64,000 nt of DNA from Periplaneta americana (lineage: Eukaryota > Arthropoda > Insecta > Blattodea > Blattidae), in NCBI RefSeq assembly GCF_040183065.1, contig NC_091124.1:61388501-61452500 (forward strand), read 5' to 3'. A program made the translations under genes and the position numbers. Positions 1 to 10,814 of this stretch are shown in pieces. The notes beneath the pieces were generated by a model. That model saw nothing but the letters and a program-made list of their open reading frames with translations, ran no database searches and was not told where the DNA came from. Positions within the stretch are counted from its first letter, which is position 1. Every line of letters begins with the position of its first letter.

Positions 1-19
1 ATGCAATTTTTATGTTGTG

Positions 20-134
20 CTACCTGAAAGCACCTGGCGTTGCCTGAAAATATCAGGGTTGACCAGGTTTTTCTTTTTGCTTCTATTTTTAATTAAACTG
101 GTTGTTAAGACTTTCCAGAAATCCCGGAAACTCT
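20..134 (+). repeat. Dispersed repeat, copy 1
   Basis: This segment begins TGAAAGCACCTGGCGTTG and runs through CTATTTTTAATTAAACTGG to GGAAACTC. It recurs in the same orientation, diverged, at 2114-2206. The two copies bracket a decayed hAT pseudogene and a mariner-type fragment. I cannot say which family it belongs to; it could be two copies of one interspersed repeat or the ends of an old element. Confidence 0.55.
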
Positions 135-317
135 TTTTAATTTTAAAATTAATATTTAAACACATCAGTGACAAGATAATAAAGTCTTTACTATGGAGGC
201 ACCTGTAAGGAATCTCTCCGAGTGCTACTGACAGAATAACATGATGTTACTGGGGAATAACATTCCTAATTACAGTTGAAAGCAGAAGTGTTTGCAAGCC
301 CCATCCAGAGTTAATGC

Positions 318-907
318 TTATAAAGAAAAATTTACAGATCTCCCATTACCCGCAGAGCCAATACTCACGTGGGTTGAAGCTACTCTCTCTATTCAGATAA
401 TTTCAATGCAGTTAAAGAATTCGTTGGTGTGCTAAATCCAACTGAAGCCTTGTCAATTCAATGTTCACAGAATATTTTAATAGTGAATATTTGCAAAGGG
501 AGTTGGCTGTAATCAAGGCACATTTCAAAGTTATACCTAGCTGAAGTCACATAAAACTTGAAAAATAGGGTTTGTCTTTTCATGAATCTTTATCAGTCCT
601 CAGGGATGTTTAGAGTAAACGTCAGAGTGCTCCTTTAAAGTATGTTGAAAAATTAAGTGATAAATTGTGCGCTGTTTTAGGGAGAAATCCTGACAAAGTT
701 TTAAGTTCTGTGGATAAATATCTTCAATGTGAAAATGTTGTGCTTCCAGAAGAAATTTCGCCAGAGCTAGTAAGCGCTTTCAAATTTTGCTCAATAACGT
801 TTGTAGACATTGAATGGTCCTTCTCAGTTCTAAGTGATAAAGGTCATAAACTTACCCGAGCATTTGGAGAAAATAATCATTGTGTACTGCAAATCAAATT
901 ACAATAA
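318..907 (+). pseudogene. hAT-type (CGGBP1/ZBED-like) transposase, C-terminal half, decayed
   Basis: Translation with frame changes gives a block LPLPAEPILTWVEATL, resembling the hAT sequence in which a Leu-Pro-rich stretch precedes a Thr-Arg-Trp-Gly-Thr-Trp motif; the tryptophan motif is partly deleted here. The last 80 codons (665-907) are open and contain SITFVDIEWSFSVLSDKG, the C-terminal dimerisation signature of hAT transposases (usual form VDVERSFS). Several frameshifts and stops separate the two parts, so it is not functional. It belongs to the same broad type as the copies at 48206-50967 (minus) and 39230-39527 (minus). No terminal inverted repeats were recognised. Confidence 0.6.
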
Positions 908-1611
908 CCAGAATGGTATCTAAGGAAGAATGTACATCGTAAGTAACAAAACGCATAAGCCTGAAATTAAAATTTTTAGTGCATGTGTCATATTTTCGAA
1001 ATAGAGTATATTTTACAGATTTTGACAGCATAAATGCATGCATATTTTAGATATTTTTAGTGCATATAAATCCGATGTCTATTTATTACACTAAGAACAA
1101 AAGTGTCAACTTACATGTATATATGACATGAAAGCAAATGTATAAAAGTTTTCATTTAGTAGATTTCAATATGCACTCCGTTCGTAGCTCTGCATACGTG
1201 TAAACAATATTCAATCGCTTCCCATGTGGATGCCATCATGTTGGGAGTTATGTTTGCTAGTCCTTTCACGTAGATCATAGATGATGAAGGTAAGAGTACA
1301 CAACATTCTTAACATAATGTATAATGTCTGGACTTTGTGGATCCGCCCTCCTCTTCCAACCCTTCTGTTAGGAAACCACAAGTTTAACGCTGCGCATTTT
1401 AACCATTGATGAATAGTCTTACCAGTTAGAGCAGTGCTGAGATGTGCAAAGGGTAAGTGGAGCCATTCTGTGTGCCCCGTCGTGCAGCAGGAAGAGGTAG
1501 AGAGCATACCCGCTAGCAGCTACGAGTGCACCTTGGTGCACTGTGTTCTCCGTGGGTAAGAGATGCTAGCCCCAGGGTGCTCTGTGCTGACGACCTCTGA
1601 GTTGGAGCATC
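908..1611. other. No recognisable gene
   Basis: AT-rich DNA without a supported reading frame. The open frame on the minus strand here lacks any family motif and probably reflects chance or remnants of the mariner-type element whose N-terminus lies just to the right. Confidence 0.4.
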
Positions 1612-1710
1612 ACCACAATCTTCTCGACGAAAATTTCGCTGAACTGTTACAATTGACCGTGTTTCAATCATCCAAATTACAGCCTGTGCTTTCTGCTGTG
1701 GCGTTGCCAT
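1612..1710 (-). pseudogene. mariner/IS630-type transposase, N-terminal helix-turn-helix fragment
   Basis: On the minus strand an ATG at 1708-1710 starts MATPQQKAQAVIWMIETR, followed by VTVQRNFRRE. This is the opening of the helix-turn-helix DNA-binding domain common in insect IS630-Tc1-mariner transposases (family form: query of a 'VQRNFRREYGRDPP' type). The frame diverges after about 33 residues, so only the first helices survive. The inverted repeat at 1721-1904 lies immediately upstream and could represent end sequences of the same element. Confidence 0.55.
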
Positions 1711-1720
1711 TCTGACATTT

Positions 1721-1904
1721 CTGTGCATTTCGAACTGGCAGCTCAAGGTCAAGCAATGGACTGCATTTGTGATGTGTGCTTACCCCAATCCTGGACCTTT
1801 CTCCTCAACTAAAGTCACTGGGATTACCAGTGCTTCAGTTCAGTGACTCGTGCGTGGTTTGTACTCTTGTATGTGACCTTGAACTGCCAGCTCGAAATGC
1901 ACAG
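1721..1904. repeat. Inverted repeat, two 32-bp arms around a 120-bp centre
   Basis: The left arm 1721-1752 and right arm 1873-1904 are reverse complements with about two mismatches; both contain a GGCAG/CTGCC core next to CGAAATGCACAG. The arms could pair to form a long hairpin. Likely the two ends of a deleted DNA transposon. Confidence 0.7.
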
Positions 1905-2113
1905 ATAATAATGACAGCAATGAAATGTAAAAACAAACAAATGCCTGTAAATTTGTGCTCCAGGTGAGCCAACTAACGACCCATTTATACTACACCAAAC
2001 ATTTTGAGTTACTGAACATGCGTGAAGAATAGGATGTTTTCATCTTACTTATTTCTCCTATTATGATTCTTTTTATATCCTGGAGTTCTTTTGTGGAAAC
2101 CCTGTACAGGACT

Positions 2114-2206
2114 AGTTGAAAGCACCCGGCATTGTCCGGGTTTCCTTTTTTCCTTCTATTTTTAATTAAACTGGCTGTTAGACTTTTTGGAAATCTTGGA
2201 AACTCA
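2114..2206 (+). repeat. Dispersed repeat, copy 2
   Basis: Direct partner of 20-134: TTGAAAGCACCCGGCATTG, then CTATTTTTAATTAAACTGG, then TTGGAAACTC. The intervening C-rich part differs by a short deletion. Confidence 0.55.
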
Positions 2207-3075
2207 ACTACTGGCAACCAAAACGAATTGTCTTTACTAAGCTTTCCCTGTCCATAAAGATCAAAAGGCTATAATATGAGAGAGGGATTCATCACTATCC
2301 AGCATTGTGAGCGCTACCACCATTTCTTACCAACATTCCACCACTGAATTCAAATTCAAAAAAATGGAAAATGAACATGCGTGCTTTTGACTTAAGTTGT
2401 CAGTCCTGAGTCCTAACAAGGAAGGTGAAGAAAGAAATCTTGCCAGCATTGCCAACTGTGGCCGAATTCGACTAAACATAGCTTAATTTTTAGTAATGAG
2501 CTTGTAACAGAATGGTCGTAGTCGAATGTCAAAATGTAGTCGAATTGAGATTCGATCGGGCGAACATCTGTGAATACTCTACTTTTATGTGTAAACATTT
2601 TCTTTTAAGGGAGAACACTAGCGAGTTTTCTAACTTTTACAATTTTCAACCGATCTGAATGATTTTTATATAGCACATGCAATGATATAAAACTAAGTAT
2701 CATGCAAAATTTGAAGCTGATTGTTTGTTTGGTTCTGAAGTTATTAAGTATTTTGTATTTTTTAAATGTGCATATTTGACAAGCCCCAAAATTTGAAAAA
2801 TTTGATTTTGGATGTTTAACTTTTTTAAATAATAAAGTGAACCTTACTTTTGATTTCTGAGTGCAGGTTTGCCATTCTTATATGTGTGATGAAATGTGTC
2901 TGTACCATATGTAAATGCAAGGTAACAGCATAGAAACGTATTTGTAAAGTCTAACCATGTCAATTGATGTACTAAGCTAGTATAATGTACCATGTAAAAT
3001 TAGGAAGTAAGATGGACTCTTCTTGCATGCAGCTAAAGCAACCCTCAGAATATCCATTTTGCTTCATGGTACATA
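2207..3075. other. Noncoding AT-rich stretch, possible Kolobok-like end at 2606
   Basis: No gene is visible. At 2603-2625 the sequence TTTTAAGGGAGAACACTAG has the look of a TTAA-flanked terminal repeat, which would fit the Kolobok-like transposase remnant at 3690-4432, but I could not find its partner end. Confidence 0.3.
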
Positions 3076-3432
3076 TGTGGTGAGAGGGGGGTGGCATAGC
3101 CTTTCACACGACCCTAAGCATACCTAATTCCCCTAGAGACTGTTGCCCCTTGAGAAAACATTTTATTTCTCAAAGAAATAATTAGCCTAAAGGGCAGAAA
3201 GGTTATGTCACATCCTGACCCAATATTATAAAAGAGGCGGGACACTGTATCCCATGTGTGATTTCTCTCTGGATCTTGCTTCAGGCAAGTCCACTTAAAA
3301 TTGTAACATTTATACCGGAATAAAACATTATCTACTAACTACTGATTCTTGTTACTGCTGTTTGTCTTCGCCAAGACCTGAGGGTCCAACCCACGTGACT
3401 AAAAAGTAAAGACTGTTCTACACTACACCACA
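3076..3432 (+). mobile_element. Possible solo LTR (357 bp)
   Basis: The segment begins TGTGGTG and ends CACCACA, the short inverted termini expected of an LTR. It has a TATA-like TATTATAAAAGAGGC near 3227, and AATAAAAC about 90 bp further on, followed by a T-rich tract: the order promoter, R, polyadenylation signal expected of a U3-R-U5 unit. The inverted match extends outward (TACATATGTGGTG/CACCACATATGTA), so no direct target duplication is visible, and a small TA-flanked inverted-repeat element is an alternative. Confidence 0.45.
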
Positions 3433-3689
3433 TATGTAGAAGTGGGTTATTACACTGTTAAAATTAATAATGATATTTAATTTTCTTTTTTTAAAGTTTT
3501 GCAGGGTTATAAATGCTCCTTAACCAGTTCATATTGTGAATATCCAAAAAATGCCACTACAGTTTGTTAACCACCTATTAGTGATATGCAAGCAAAATTT
3601 CACAGCAATCAGATGAAAAATAACCATTTTGAAGTGTTTTGAAGATGTGAAAATGTCATCCTGAGAAAAATGGCAATTTGTAAAATACC

Positions 3690-4432
3690 CTGCAGCAAGT
3701 GAACTCATATAACTGCCCAGGATCATATGTTTCATCCTCTGCATCTTTTTATGGGTCTCTGTATTCTCGTTATCTTTTCAGAGCTTCTCCATTCGCTTAT
3801 ACATTTTCTCTTTTCGTCATGTATTTTGTATACAATTTGGGCTACCTCTGTCAGCTCACTATTTGTCACTGCAAAATCAATCCATTTCTTTGAAACAAAT
3901 ATTTGTTTTAGACATTTGGCCCAGATTACTGAATGAACACATTCATTTGTATTTTGTGTACACCTGGCTAGAATTTCATTACATGCCAAATGTTGATATA
4001 GTGGGAAACTTTGTCACTACTTCAGAGCTCAACTGATGTTTCATTTTGTGGTGATTCTGAGACTCCTCTCCCTTAGCCTGTAAAAGCACCAGGAATCGGA
4101 CAGTGATTATGACTTGGTTTCTAGTCAGTTGACATGCAACGGCGCAGAGTTGCATAAATCCCCCCTTTCATTCCCTGTACATCAAGGATGCCACTTACAA
4201 TTGCAGCTCCATAGTAATTATTGAGAGATGAAATTGTTTTTTCATTCGGCTTTCGCACACCTCTTCTTCCAAGTGTTATGCATTTACCTTCCACTCTCTG
4301 ATCAAATTTCTCAGTCCTGTGCCCATGCGCTTGGCGACATGGTTTATGCACTCCTCTTTCATAATTTGGTATCGTCATAAATGTTAAGTTGAGCCAAGTG
4401 TTGCTATTTTTAGCATCTCCCTCTGACAATAT
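3690..4432 (-). pseudogene. Kolobok/Mutator-like transposase, C-terminal half, decayed
   Basis: Three blocks in the expected order on the minus strand: SSLNNYYGAAIVSGILDV with a following Ala-Thr-Leu-Arg-Arg-Cys block (4121-4429), a degraded His-Cys-Pro segment around 4030-4120, and QNTNECVHSVIWAKCLKQIF (3732-3989). These match the 'LQNYYG..AIRSN', 'HCP..DSWC' and 'KCLHG.TQN.NE' blocks of Kolobok-type transposases, which also occur in the element at 55983-57125. Frameshifts separate the blocks. No intact catalytic core is present. Confidence 0.55.
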
Positions 4433-5236
4433 GGTGGTCTATCTAAATTTACATTTTTCAGAACGAGACCACAGTCACTCTGCTGTCACCATCTCCATTA
4501 CATAATGCATTAAGCAAAGCAAGAGAGACAGCCTACCTAGCTCAAATGAAATGGAAGACATAAGAAAATTGATGAAAATAACAGGATTTTTTGTGATGTA
4601 TGGCTTTTTTCGGTTATGTTGTGGTATATAACGTTTGGAAGTTTAGTTCGTAATTATATTTTAAATCATGTGAATTTCATAAAATTTATTACAAAAATGG
4701 AGACTGTATTTAATTCAATATGGCTACTGTATTGGTTACAAATATGTTTGTAACATCATCAAGGCCTTCATATCATATCTTTAAAATAGCCTATTTTCTA
4801 AACTACAGAAAAATGGTATTGGCCTTTGTGAGTATACATTCTTTCCCTGATGGTGTTTTATGTAACTAACTAAGATACTTTTAGTACTTAGTAATCAATA
4901 CATTTATAATTTTAATGGAAGAAATAAAACTATCTCCATCTGTCCTCTGTTAGTCTGTTACATAAAAAAAGAGTTCACTGTTCATTCATCACGGTCTTCA
5001 ATGCACTGTCTAATTATCTTAAAGCTTTGAAAAAAAGGTTCAGAATAGAACTGATAAAATTTCTTCATATTCATACCTTCTACTGAATTAATGATTTGTT
5101 TATTCTTATAAACTGTATTAGCCTACACAGGCTACTATGTAGGCCTACATATAATTTTGTACATCTTTTGACTTCTTCCGTATCACAAAGCTACAATGCT
5201 GCTCAATAAATGAAATGTAATACATTACATCTAATA
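4433..5236. other. No recognisable gene
   Basis: AT-rich sequence without a supported coding frame. A palindromic GTAGGCCTAC occurs at 5139-5148. Confidence 0.4.
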
Positions 5237-5629
5237 TTAACTATCCACTAGCACTGCATTTTTGTATATTTTTCTTGAAACTGCGCACGCACGCACGCAC
5301 ACACACACACACCGATTTCTTTTGAGTTCCTTGTATTTTTTCCGGAACCAAGCAGCTTCTAATGATTTATATTCATACTTTTCTCGTAACATAGCTAGCA
5401 TAATGTCATTTTCATTCAAAGAAAGCTCTATTTGTGTGGAAGCATCACACATTTTATTTGAGAGATCACTGGTAAAGTCATCAAGTTCAATTGACGCACA
5501 ATCTTGCAGTAAAGAGTAACCATTAAAGGATTGACGAAACTTTTTCCGAAATACTTCATACTTTCTGGTTCTCAATTTTCTTTTTACTGGAGGAGGCGGA
5601 TTAGGAATATTGAATAGTGTGAACAGCAT
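5237..5629 (-). CDS. Unidentified coiled-coil reading frame, possible exon
   Basis: An open frame of 130 codons whose product has a basic start rich in Pro, Lys and Arg, then an acidic Ser/Thr region, then a charged helical stretch around ENDIMLAMLREKYEYKSLE that looks like coiled coil. The codon use is more gene-like than its AT-rich surroundings. The frame runs into a CA/GC dinucleotide repeat (5281-5312) that encodes a Cys-Val string, so real coding probably stops near AGAAATCG followed by GTGTGTG, a possible splice donor. I do not recognise the protein; a regulatory part of a THAP-type or other transposon protein is possible. Confidence 0.3.
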   Translation of the reverse strand: MLFTLFNIPNPPPPVKRKLRTRKYEVFRKKFRQSFNGYSLLQDCASIELDDFTSDLSNKMCDASTQIELSLNENDIMLAMLREKYEYKSLEAAWFRKKYKELKRNRCVCVCVRACAVSRKIYKNAVLVDS

Positions 5630-6339
5630 TCCACACTAACTTGTTCCTATTAGTGTTCCTAACTGCCCATTTTCGAAATGATTAGAGTACAGTTTTATGT
5701 TATTATATAAATAGTCAACACTCTTATTCATTAAATCTTTCCTTCCAAGGTTTATTAAGCACAATCTGTTCCTGAAAAAAAAAAAGCATTAGATTAGATT
5801 AGTCTGCATTTCTATAGCACGTGACACTGAAATTTCCAACTTGCATTTTTCTAAGTTCTGTAGTGTGGAAATCTGTGACAGGTTAGTTTAGGCCTTTGGT
5901 ATGCCTTGCATATACTAAGTGAAGTGAAATTTACGTTTTGCGTTCATTTTTAAGTGTTCTACCTCTTTATTTTACGTGTTAAACAGTCACTTTTAGATTA
6001 CCTACACCGATCAGTTCTTTCCAATTTTTAGTTACATTTACCAGCAAAAAAGTGGATCATCTAACATTTTAAAGAAATATAATCATTTTAAAGCTTATGC
6101 TTTAGGTTATTTTTTCTACATTCTGACTAAGGCATATTGTAAAATAAAAAAAAAACATGTAACCTGTGCACTTCATCCCGTCATCAAAATGCTTTTTGTT
6201 TGCAGTTTATTTTAAGTTCTGAAGTGTTGTAATTTAAACAAAATTTCAAGTAATCCATTTTGTGGCTTACATTAACAAATGATTAAGCCACTGTAATTGT
6301 TACTGTACACGTATTTGCCCTAATATTGTGTTATCACTC
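5630..6339. other. No recognisable gene
   Basis: AT-rich noncoding sequence with short A and T runs; nothing supported on either strand. Confidence 0.4.
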
Positions 6340-7050
6340 CTAGTGGAGATGATGTCCTCCATGCTAACCACCAGATCCTGAGATTCCACTTCTCCTACAT
6401 ATACACAGATGTTCAATAGGATTTAAGTCTGGCTGCATCCCGATGTCACAAGGCAGTGAGCAGCATGGAGGGGGATGGTTATGCAAAGGGAATTACATGG
6501 TCTGCTAACACCTCCACTATATATTGGTGCGCCTCCATCGACGAAAACAACTTTTGTTTGAGTTCAAAACTGATATCGCTCAAACCATGACAGAACCCTC
6601 CAAACAGCATTCTTTTGGGAAAGTTTCAAGGCGAATATTGCTCCCCACACTCTCTTTCTCTAACATCAGATAACCGAAAGCAAAATCGCGATTCACCCAT
6701 GAACAGCACCATTGACCACTAGTCCACAGTCCAATTCTGGTGTTGACGCATGAACTGTAATCACACTGCCCTATGCTGATGGTGAAATTACAGGTCTTTC
6801 TGAGGTCAAATTGGCTTCCTGGAGTCTTCGTGTACCATTTCTCTCACTCACAGTGATGTTCCTCACTGTTTCGAGATGCTTTCTGGCCTGGACCACAGTT
6901 GTGTGGAGATATCGCAAGATACAGAGAATCAGAAACCTGTCATCCTTGGTTGATGTAGATCTACCACGGCCTGATTCTGGTTGTCTGAGGTTGGTACCCA
7001 GTTCACAGAATCACTGTAGGACACATAGAATGCTTCTACGATAGCATTAA
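6340..7050 (-). pseudogene. Tc1-type transposase pseudogene
   Basis: The minus strand reads, with many stops and frame changes, through the helix-turn-helix and DDE parts of a Tc1-like transposase: a TVRRRLQEANL-like segment, HQNWTVD followed by WSMVLFMGESRF (family form: 'WSKVLFTDESRF', so the catalytic Asp is replaced by Gly), LEGSVMV (family 'GGSVMVW'), and finally HPDLNPIEHLC (family 'SPDLNPIEHLW'). The stretch containing the second catalytic Asp ('DNARPH') is missing, indicating an internal deletion. The element is clearly dead. Confidence 0.75.
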
Positions 7051-7456
7051 CCACAAAAAGAATGATTCATCCATCTTCAACCAACGTGACAGCTCTTGCA
7101 ATGTCGTCTCAAATAAGAGGCATCTTAACTTATCAAATTGAAAACAGAAACTGAAGAAACATTTTGATTTACAACAGACAATGTGCGATGCATTGATAAT
7201 TCATCAATAGGGCCACCACACAATTGTAAAACATGAAAGTTTTATTACTGGTCTGTGTTGTAAAATCATACAGTATAATGCTTAGGGATACGAAGTGGCT
7301 CACGAGGTGGTGTGGCATTTTATAACATTATGTTCATCTCCAGAAATATTGAATACATCCATAGAGAATAGTTTCCTTGGGGGAGGGGGGGGGGGGCAAA
7401 GCAAAACCATAGAATTCCCATATAACGCAGTTATGGTGTCATCATATACGTCCTCC

Positions 7457-7715
7457 TGTCAACACCTGTGGAGTAACGGTTAGCGCATCTGGCCGCAAAA
7501 CCAGATGGCTCGGGTTCGATTTCTGGTCAGGGCAAGTTACCTAGTTGAGGTTTTTTTTCCGGGGTTTTCCGTCAACCCAATATGAGCAAATGCTGGGTAA
7601 CTACCAGTGCTGGACCCCTTACTAATTTCACCAGAATTATCACCTTCACCTCATTGAGATGCTAAATAACCTAAGATGGTGATAAAGCTTCGTAAAATAA
7701 CCTACTAAAAAAAAT
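7457..7715 (+). mobile_element. tRNA-derived SINE with target-site duplication
   Basis: The head contains GGAGTAACGGTTAGCGC (A box) and, about 40 bp on, GGTTCGATTTC (B box), an RNA polymerase III promoter of tRNA origin. The body carries GTTGAGG, a T run, then CGGGGTTTTCCG, and ends with a TAAAAAAAATTA tail. A 10-bp duplication TACGTCCTCC flanks it (7447-7456 and 7716-7725), extending to 13 of 15 matches. Its 3' part resembles the SINE fragment at 22574-22757. Confidence 0.85.
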
Positions 7716-8886
7716 TACGTCCTCCCCTCATTGTAGCTTGACCATGGTACAGTGCAGTATATCAGATTATGATAATTTATTAGTATAGGGCTTGAATTGT
7801 AGATCTGCTATAAATTATAATAGGGCATAATTTAAAACAATCTCCCTCTTTTTCTCTCTAATACAGAAACACATATACATGAATAAAACTATGATCACTG
7901 CTAAAAGAAATATTTCTATCTTAAGCTTTCCTGAAGATATCTAATTTTGTGTTGTTTGAGTACAGGGAAACAAGTCATAAAAATGAGTTTGGAGACAAAT
8001 TAAAATTAAACTTGGAGCCCTTATAGCAAACAACTTTCTACACAAATAAAACAAATCAACTGCTAGTATTCTTTTGATTTTTGCACACTTACTTATATAA
8101 TTTAACTGAGTGTTCATCTGGGGAACAAAATTCCATCTGCACAAAAAATGACTTATCCCCTTTACCTGAACGCCACAGAATTATTTTATTTAATCTCGTC
8201 TTTAAGTTTTCACATTATACCTGGATCACTTTTCTTTTTTCTGCATTTTTGTACAGTATGTTAGTCATATTTCTCCAAGTGGCAGTCTGAACACCTGCAG
8301 ACTTTTAACACACGAGTACAGGCTGTTACAAAAGAAACATTACAATGCTTCCATTCCTCAAATGAGGTATAGAAATTCTTATACATTAAAAAATTTAAAA
8401 TAAGTATTGTCCAGACAATGATCTGAAGACATTAATTCGTCAATTTAAGCACAAAAACTTAATCATAAACAAAAGAAAATTCAATATTTTGTAATGTTAA
8501 TAAAAGAAAGAGTTTAGACAAGTTTGGGGGGCAGTGCCCCCCCCCCATGCCCCTCCATAACTCCGCCTATGAATACGTCTCTCTTTGGTTATAAAACCTA
8601 TTCAATTTAATAATACTCTCTCTAAATTGGTGGTTTATTATAGAGGATTCGATTTTTACAAAGTGATTCACTTTTTTACCAGTCAATTTATTTTCTAATG
8701 TTTTAAAGCCAACTGACGTCCTATATGAATTCTTCATATTCCTAACTAGGTCTACCTTCTCTCTGAAAATTACAACATTTTTCCATTTTTTTTTTGTCAA
8801 AAAACCTTCAGTGTCGTGTGCTATAGAAAACCCAAAATGAGATTTACAGCATTACTGGTACTGTAATGTTATCCATATTACAGTAA
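7716..8886. other. No recognisable gene; GC-palindrome at 8526-8547
   Basis: AT-rich, without a supported coding frame. A striking GGGGGGCAGTG followed by a run of C forms a short hairpin next to CCTCCATAACTCCGCC; this looks like the end of an old DNA transposon, but no partner end was found. Confidence 0.35.
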
Positions 8887-8998
8887 TAATAATTTATTTA
8901 ATCTGGCAGAGCTAAGGCCAGTAGGCCTTCTTTTCCACCCAGCCAGACTCCAATTCTAATTGAATACAACAGGCTTACAGTAGTTATTACATTAATAT
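8887..8998 (-). repeat. 3' end of a LINE (untranslated region only)
   Basis: The plus strand reads AATTTATTTAATCTGGCAG, AGCTAAGGCCAGTAGGCCTT and CCACCCAGCC; the same layout (TTTATTTA repeat, AAGGCTATCAGGCCTTCTC, CCCTCTACC) forms the tail of the LINE at 56486-56985 on the minus strand. I read it as a short 3' fragment of a related LINE with its repeat tail pointing left. Confidence 0.5.
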
Positions 8999-9070
8999 CT
9001 AGATCGTAAAACAAGATGAAAGTGAATAATGAAAGTAAAAGTAAACAATGAAAGTTAGATAAGTAATGTT

Positions 9071-9226
9071 GGGAAGCCAGAGGGGAAAAAGATCTTTGGG
9101 GAGGCCGAGACTAGATGGGAGGATAACATTAAAATGGATATGATGAGAGACCTTGCACAGGACAGGGACCGATGGAGGGCTTATGTGAGGCGGCAATGTA
9201 CCTGCTGTTTCCTTAAAAGCCATAAG
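9071..9226 (+). mobile_element. 156-bp, 5'-truncated RTE-like LINE insertion
   Basis: The insert encodes the last 51 codons of a LINE polyprotein: WEDNIKMDMMRDLAQDRDRW followed by Arg-Ala-Tyr-Val and a short tail ending Lys-Ser-His-Lys-stop. The DNA ends CCTTAAAAGCCATAAG, a 3' end style of insect RTE-like elements whose tail is a TAAG repeat. A perfect 15-bp target duplication, TAGATAAGTAATGTT, flanks it (9056-9070 and 9227-9241). This is a classic extremely short target-primed insertion. Confidence 0.8.
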
Positions 9227-9464
9227 TAGATAAGTAATGTTTGTGAGACAGTAACTTAATAACCACTGATAAGAAATAATAATAATAATGAGGAAACTTA
9301 AATCACTAACAACCAACTGGCTGCACACGGTGCGGGCTCAGTGCGAGCGGAGCAGTAACATGTACAGTATCTTCTCAGTAGTACAGGCGTCTCGTAGGTC
9401 GATGCCTGTTTGTCATGGAAAGAAACCTGTTAAAGTGAAGGCCTCTGACGCCAACAATTTTAAT

Positions 9465-10170
9465 CCTGAATGGGAAGCAACAGACTTCATGGAATGTAGC
9501 AAAGTTCTGTGTAGATTTTTCGAATTATTGGAAGAGATAAATTTGTTTCTGGAAATGAGTGGAGAACTTGTTGCAGAGCTGGAAAATACAAACAGATCAC
9601 AGATAATTATGTTCTGTAGTACTCAAGCTTTAAACAATATGCTGTCATTATGGGAACATCAACTGTCCAATGGCGATCCTGGTCATTCTCAGGTTGGCAC
9701 GTGTGGTCTGGGACTCTGATTTCTTAGAGAGGGGCCGTTATCTTGAAAATCTCCAGTTGTTTTCTTATGAATGACTTTGAAGGCAGATTTCAAGATTTGA
9801 GTCGCCTAAAAACGGATTTCGATCTATTTGCTACACCGTTTACAATAAATATTGATTATACTCCCAAAGATGTCCAATTGAACTAAACAACTTGAAATGT
9901 GACATTGAGCTGGCTGATAGTCACAGGAACAGACGTAGTTTGCTAGACTTTTACAGCCAATTTCGTAAATCAAGATTCCCTCGTCTCCATAGGCTTGAGG
10001 CATCTTTAATTTCAATGTTTGCTTCGGCCTCTGCGTGTGAAGCTTTATTTTCAGGTATGAAACGTAACAAAGGCTATGAAATAGCCACCCTCAGTGATCA
10101 TAACTTAAAGTGTGCATTAAGGGTTCAGAGTTGTGTTTCATCATGTTCAAATATAGTTCATTTCGTATAA
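9465..10170 (+). pseudogene. hAT-type transposase (SCAND3/ZMYM6-like), decayed
   Basis: Two blocks. The first (9465-9719) contains RFFELLEEINLFLEMSGELV, matching the 'RFFEL..EI..FL' block of this hAT family, then loses the frame after the Thr-Gln-Ala-Leu-Asn stretch. The second (9892-10170) contains LLDFYSQFRKSRFPRLHRLE followed by SMFASASACEALFSGMKRNK, the hAT C-terminal dimerisation region (family form 'FGSTY.CE..FS.MK..K'). The middle, which should hold catalytic residues, is deleted or scrambled. Confidence 0.7.
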
Positions 10171-10814
10171 ACCAAAAGATGTCAAAAAGCAAGAGTGTAT
10201 ACCGATTAAACCTGAAAGTGTGACTCTTAATTGAGATATGTATCCATTGCATAATTTATATCACTTTAATTTGAAACCATCTTTCCAGTATTATCGTTGT
10301 ATTTGTCAATATGTTTTGTTTATATTTTACAACATGCCCAGTGTATAAAATACAGTGAGTAGGAGTTTCATTTGTAAATTGGTAACTTTCACTGACAATA
10401 TATTGTTTCGTTCTTATATAACTACACTTAAAAAGTTGTTGCAAGTATATGCTACAATTAAATTGTATTTAGTTATATTGGTTCAATGTATTTGTATTTC
10501 TATAATGTAGGCTATTTGCATTTAGTTGTTTAGGCTATAGGCGTAATTTAGTGTTGGCACAATGAACAGTGTTTATCAAAGTGCATGATATATTCTTCTT
10601 TACTATCCGATCATTTATAATGTAATGGTAAACTCAACTACAGATTACAGAGGCAAGCAGGCTGCCACTGCACTACATTCTGCGCAGACAAAGCTCCTGC
10701 ACCGTGAGCACTGTGCGCACAGAAGTAACACAGCGTGCTTGCGAGTTGGTTGATGATGACTTAAATATTTATCAATATAGCCATTAAACACTGGGAAACA
10801 TGAAACAACTATTA
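10171..10814. other. No recognisable gene
   Basis: AT-rich flank with a short GC-richer patch near 10640-10750. That patch contains, inverted, a loose match to the GC-rich patch at 9306-9350 (an AACCAACT core), so the two might be end sequences of the hAT remnant between them. Confidence 0.3.
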
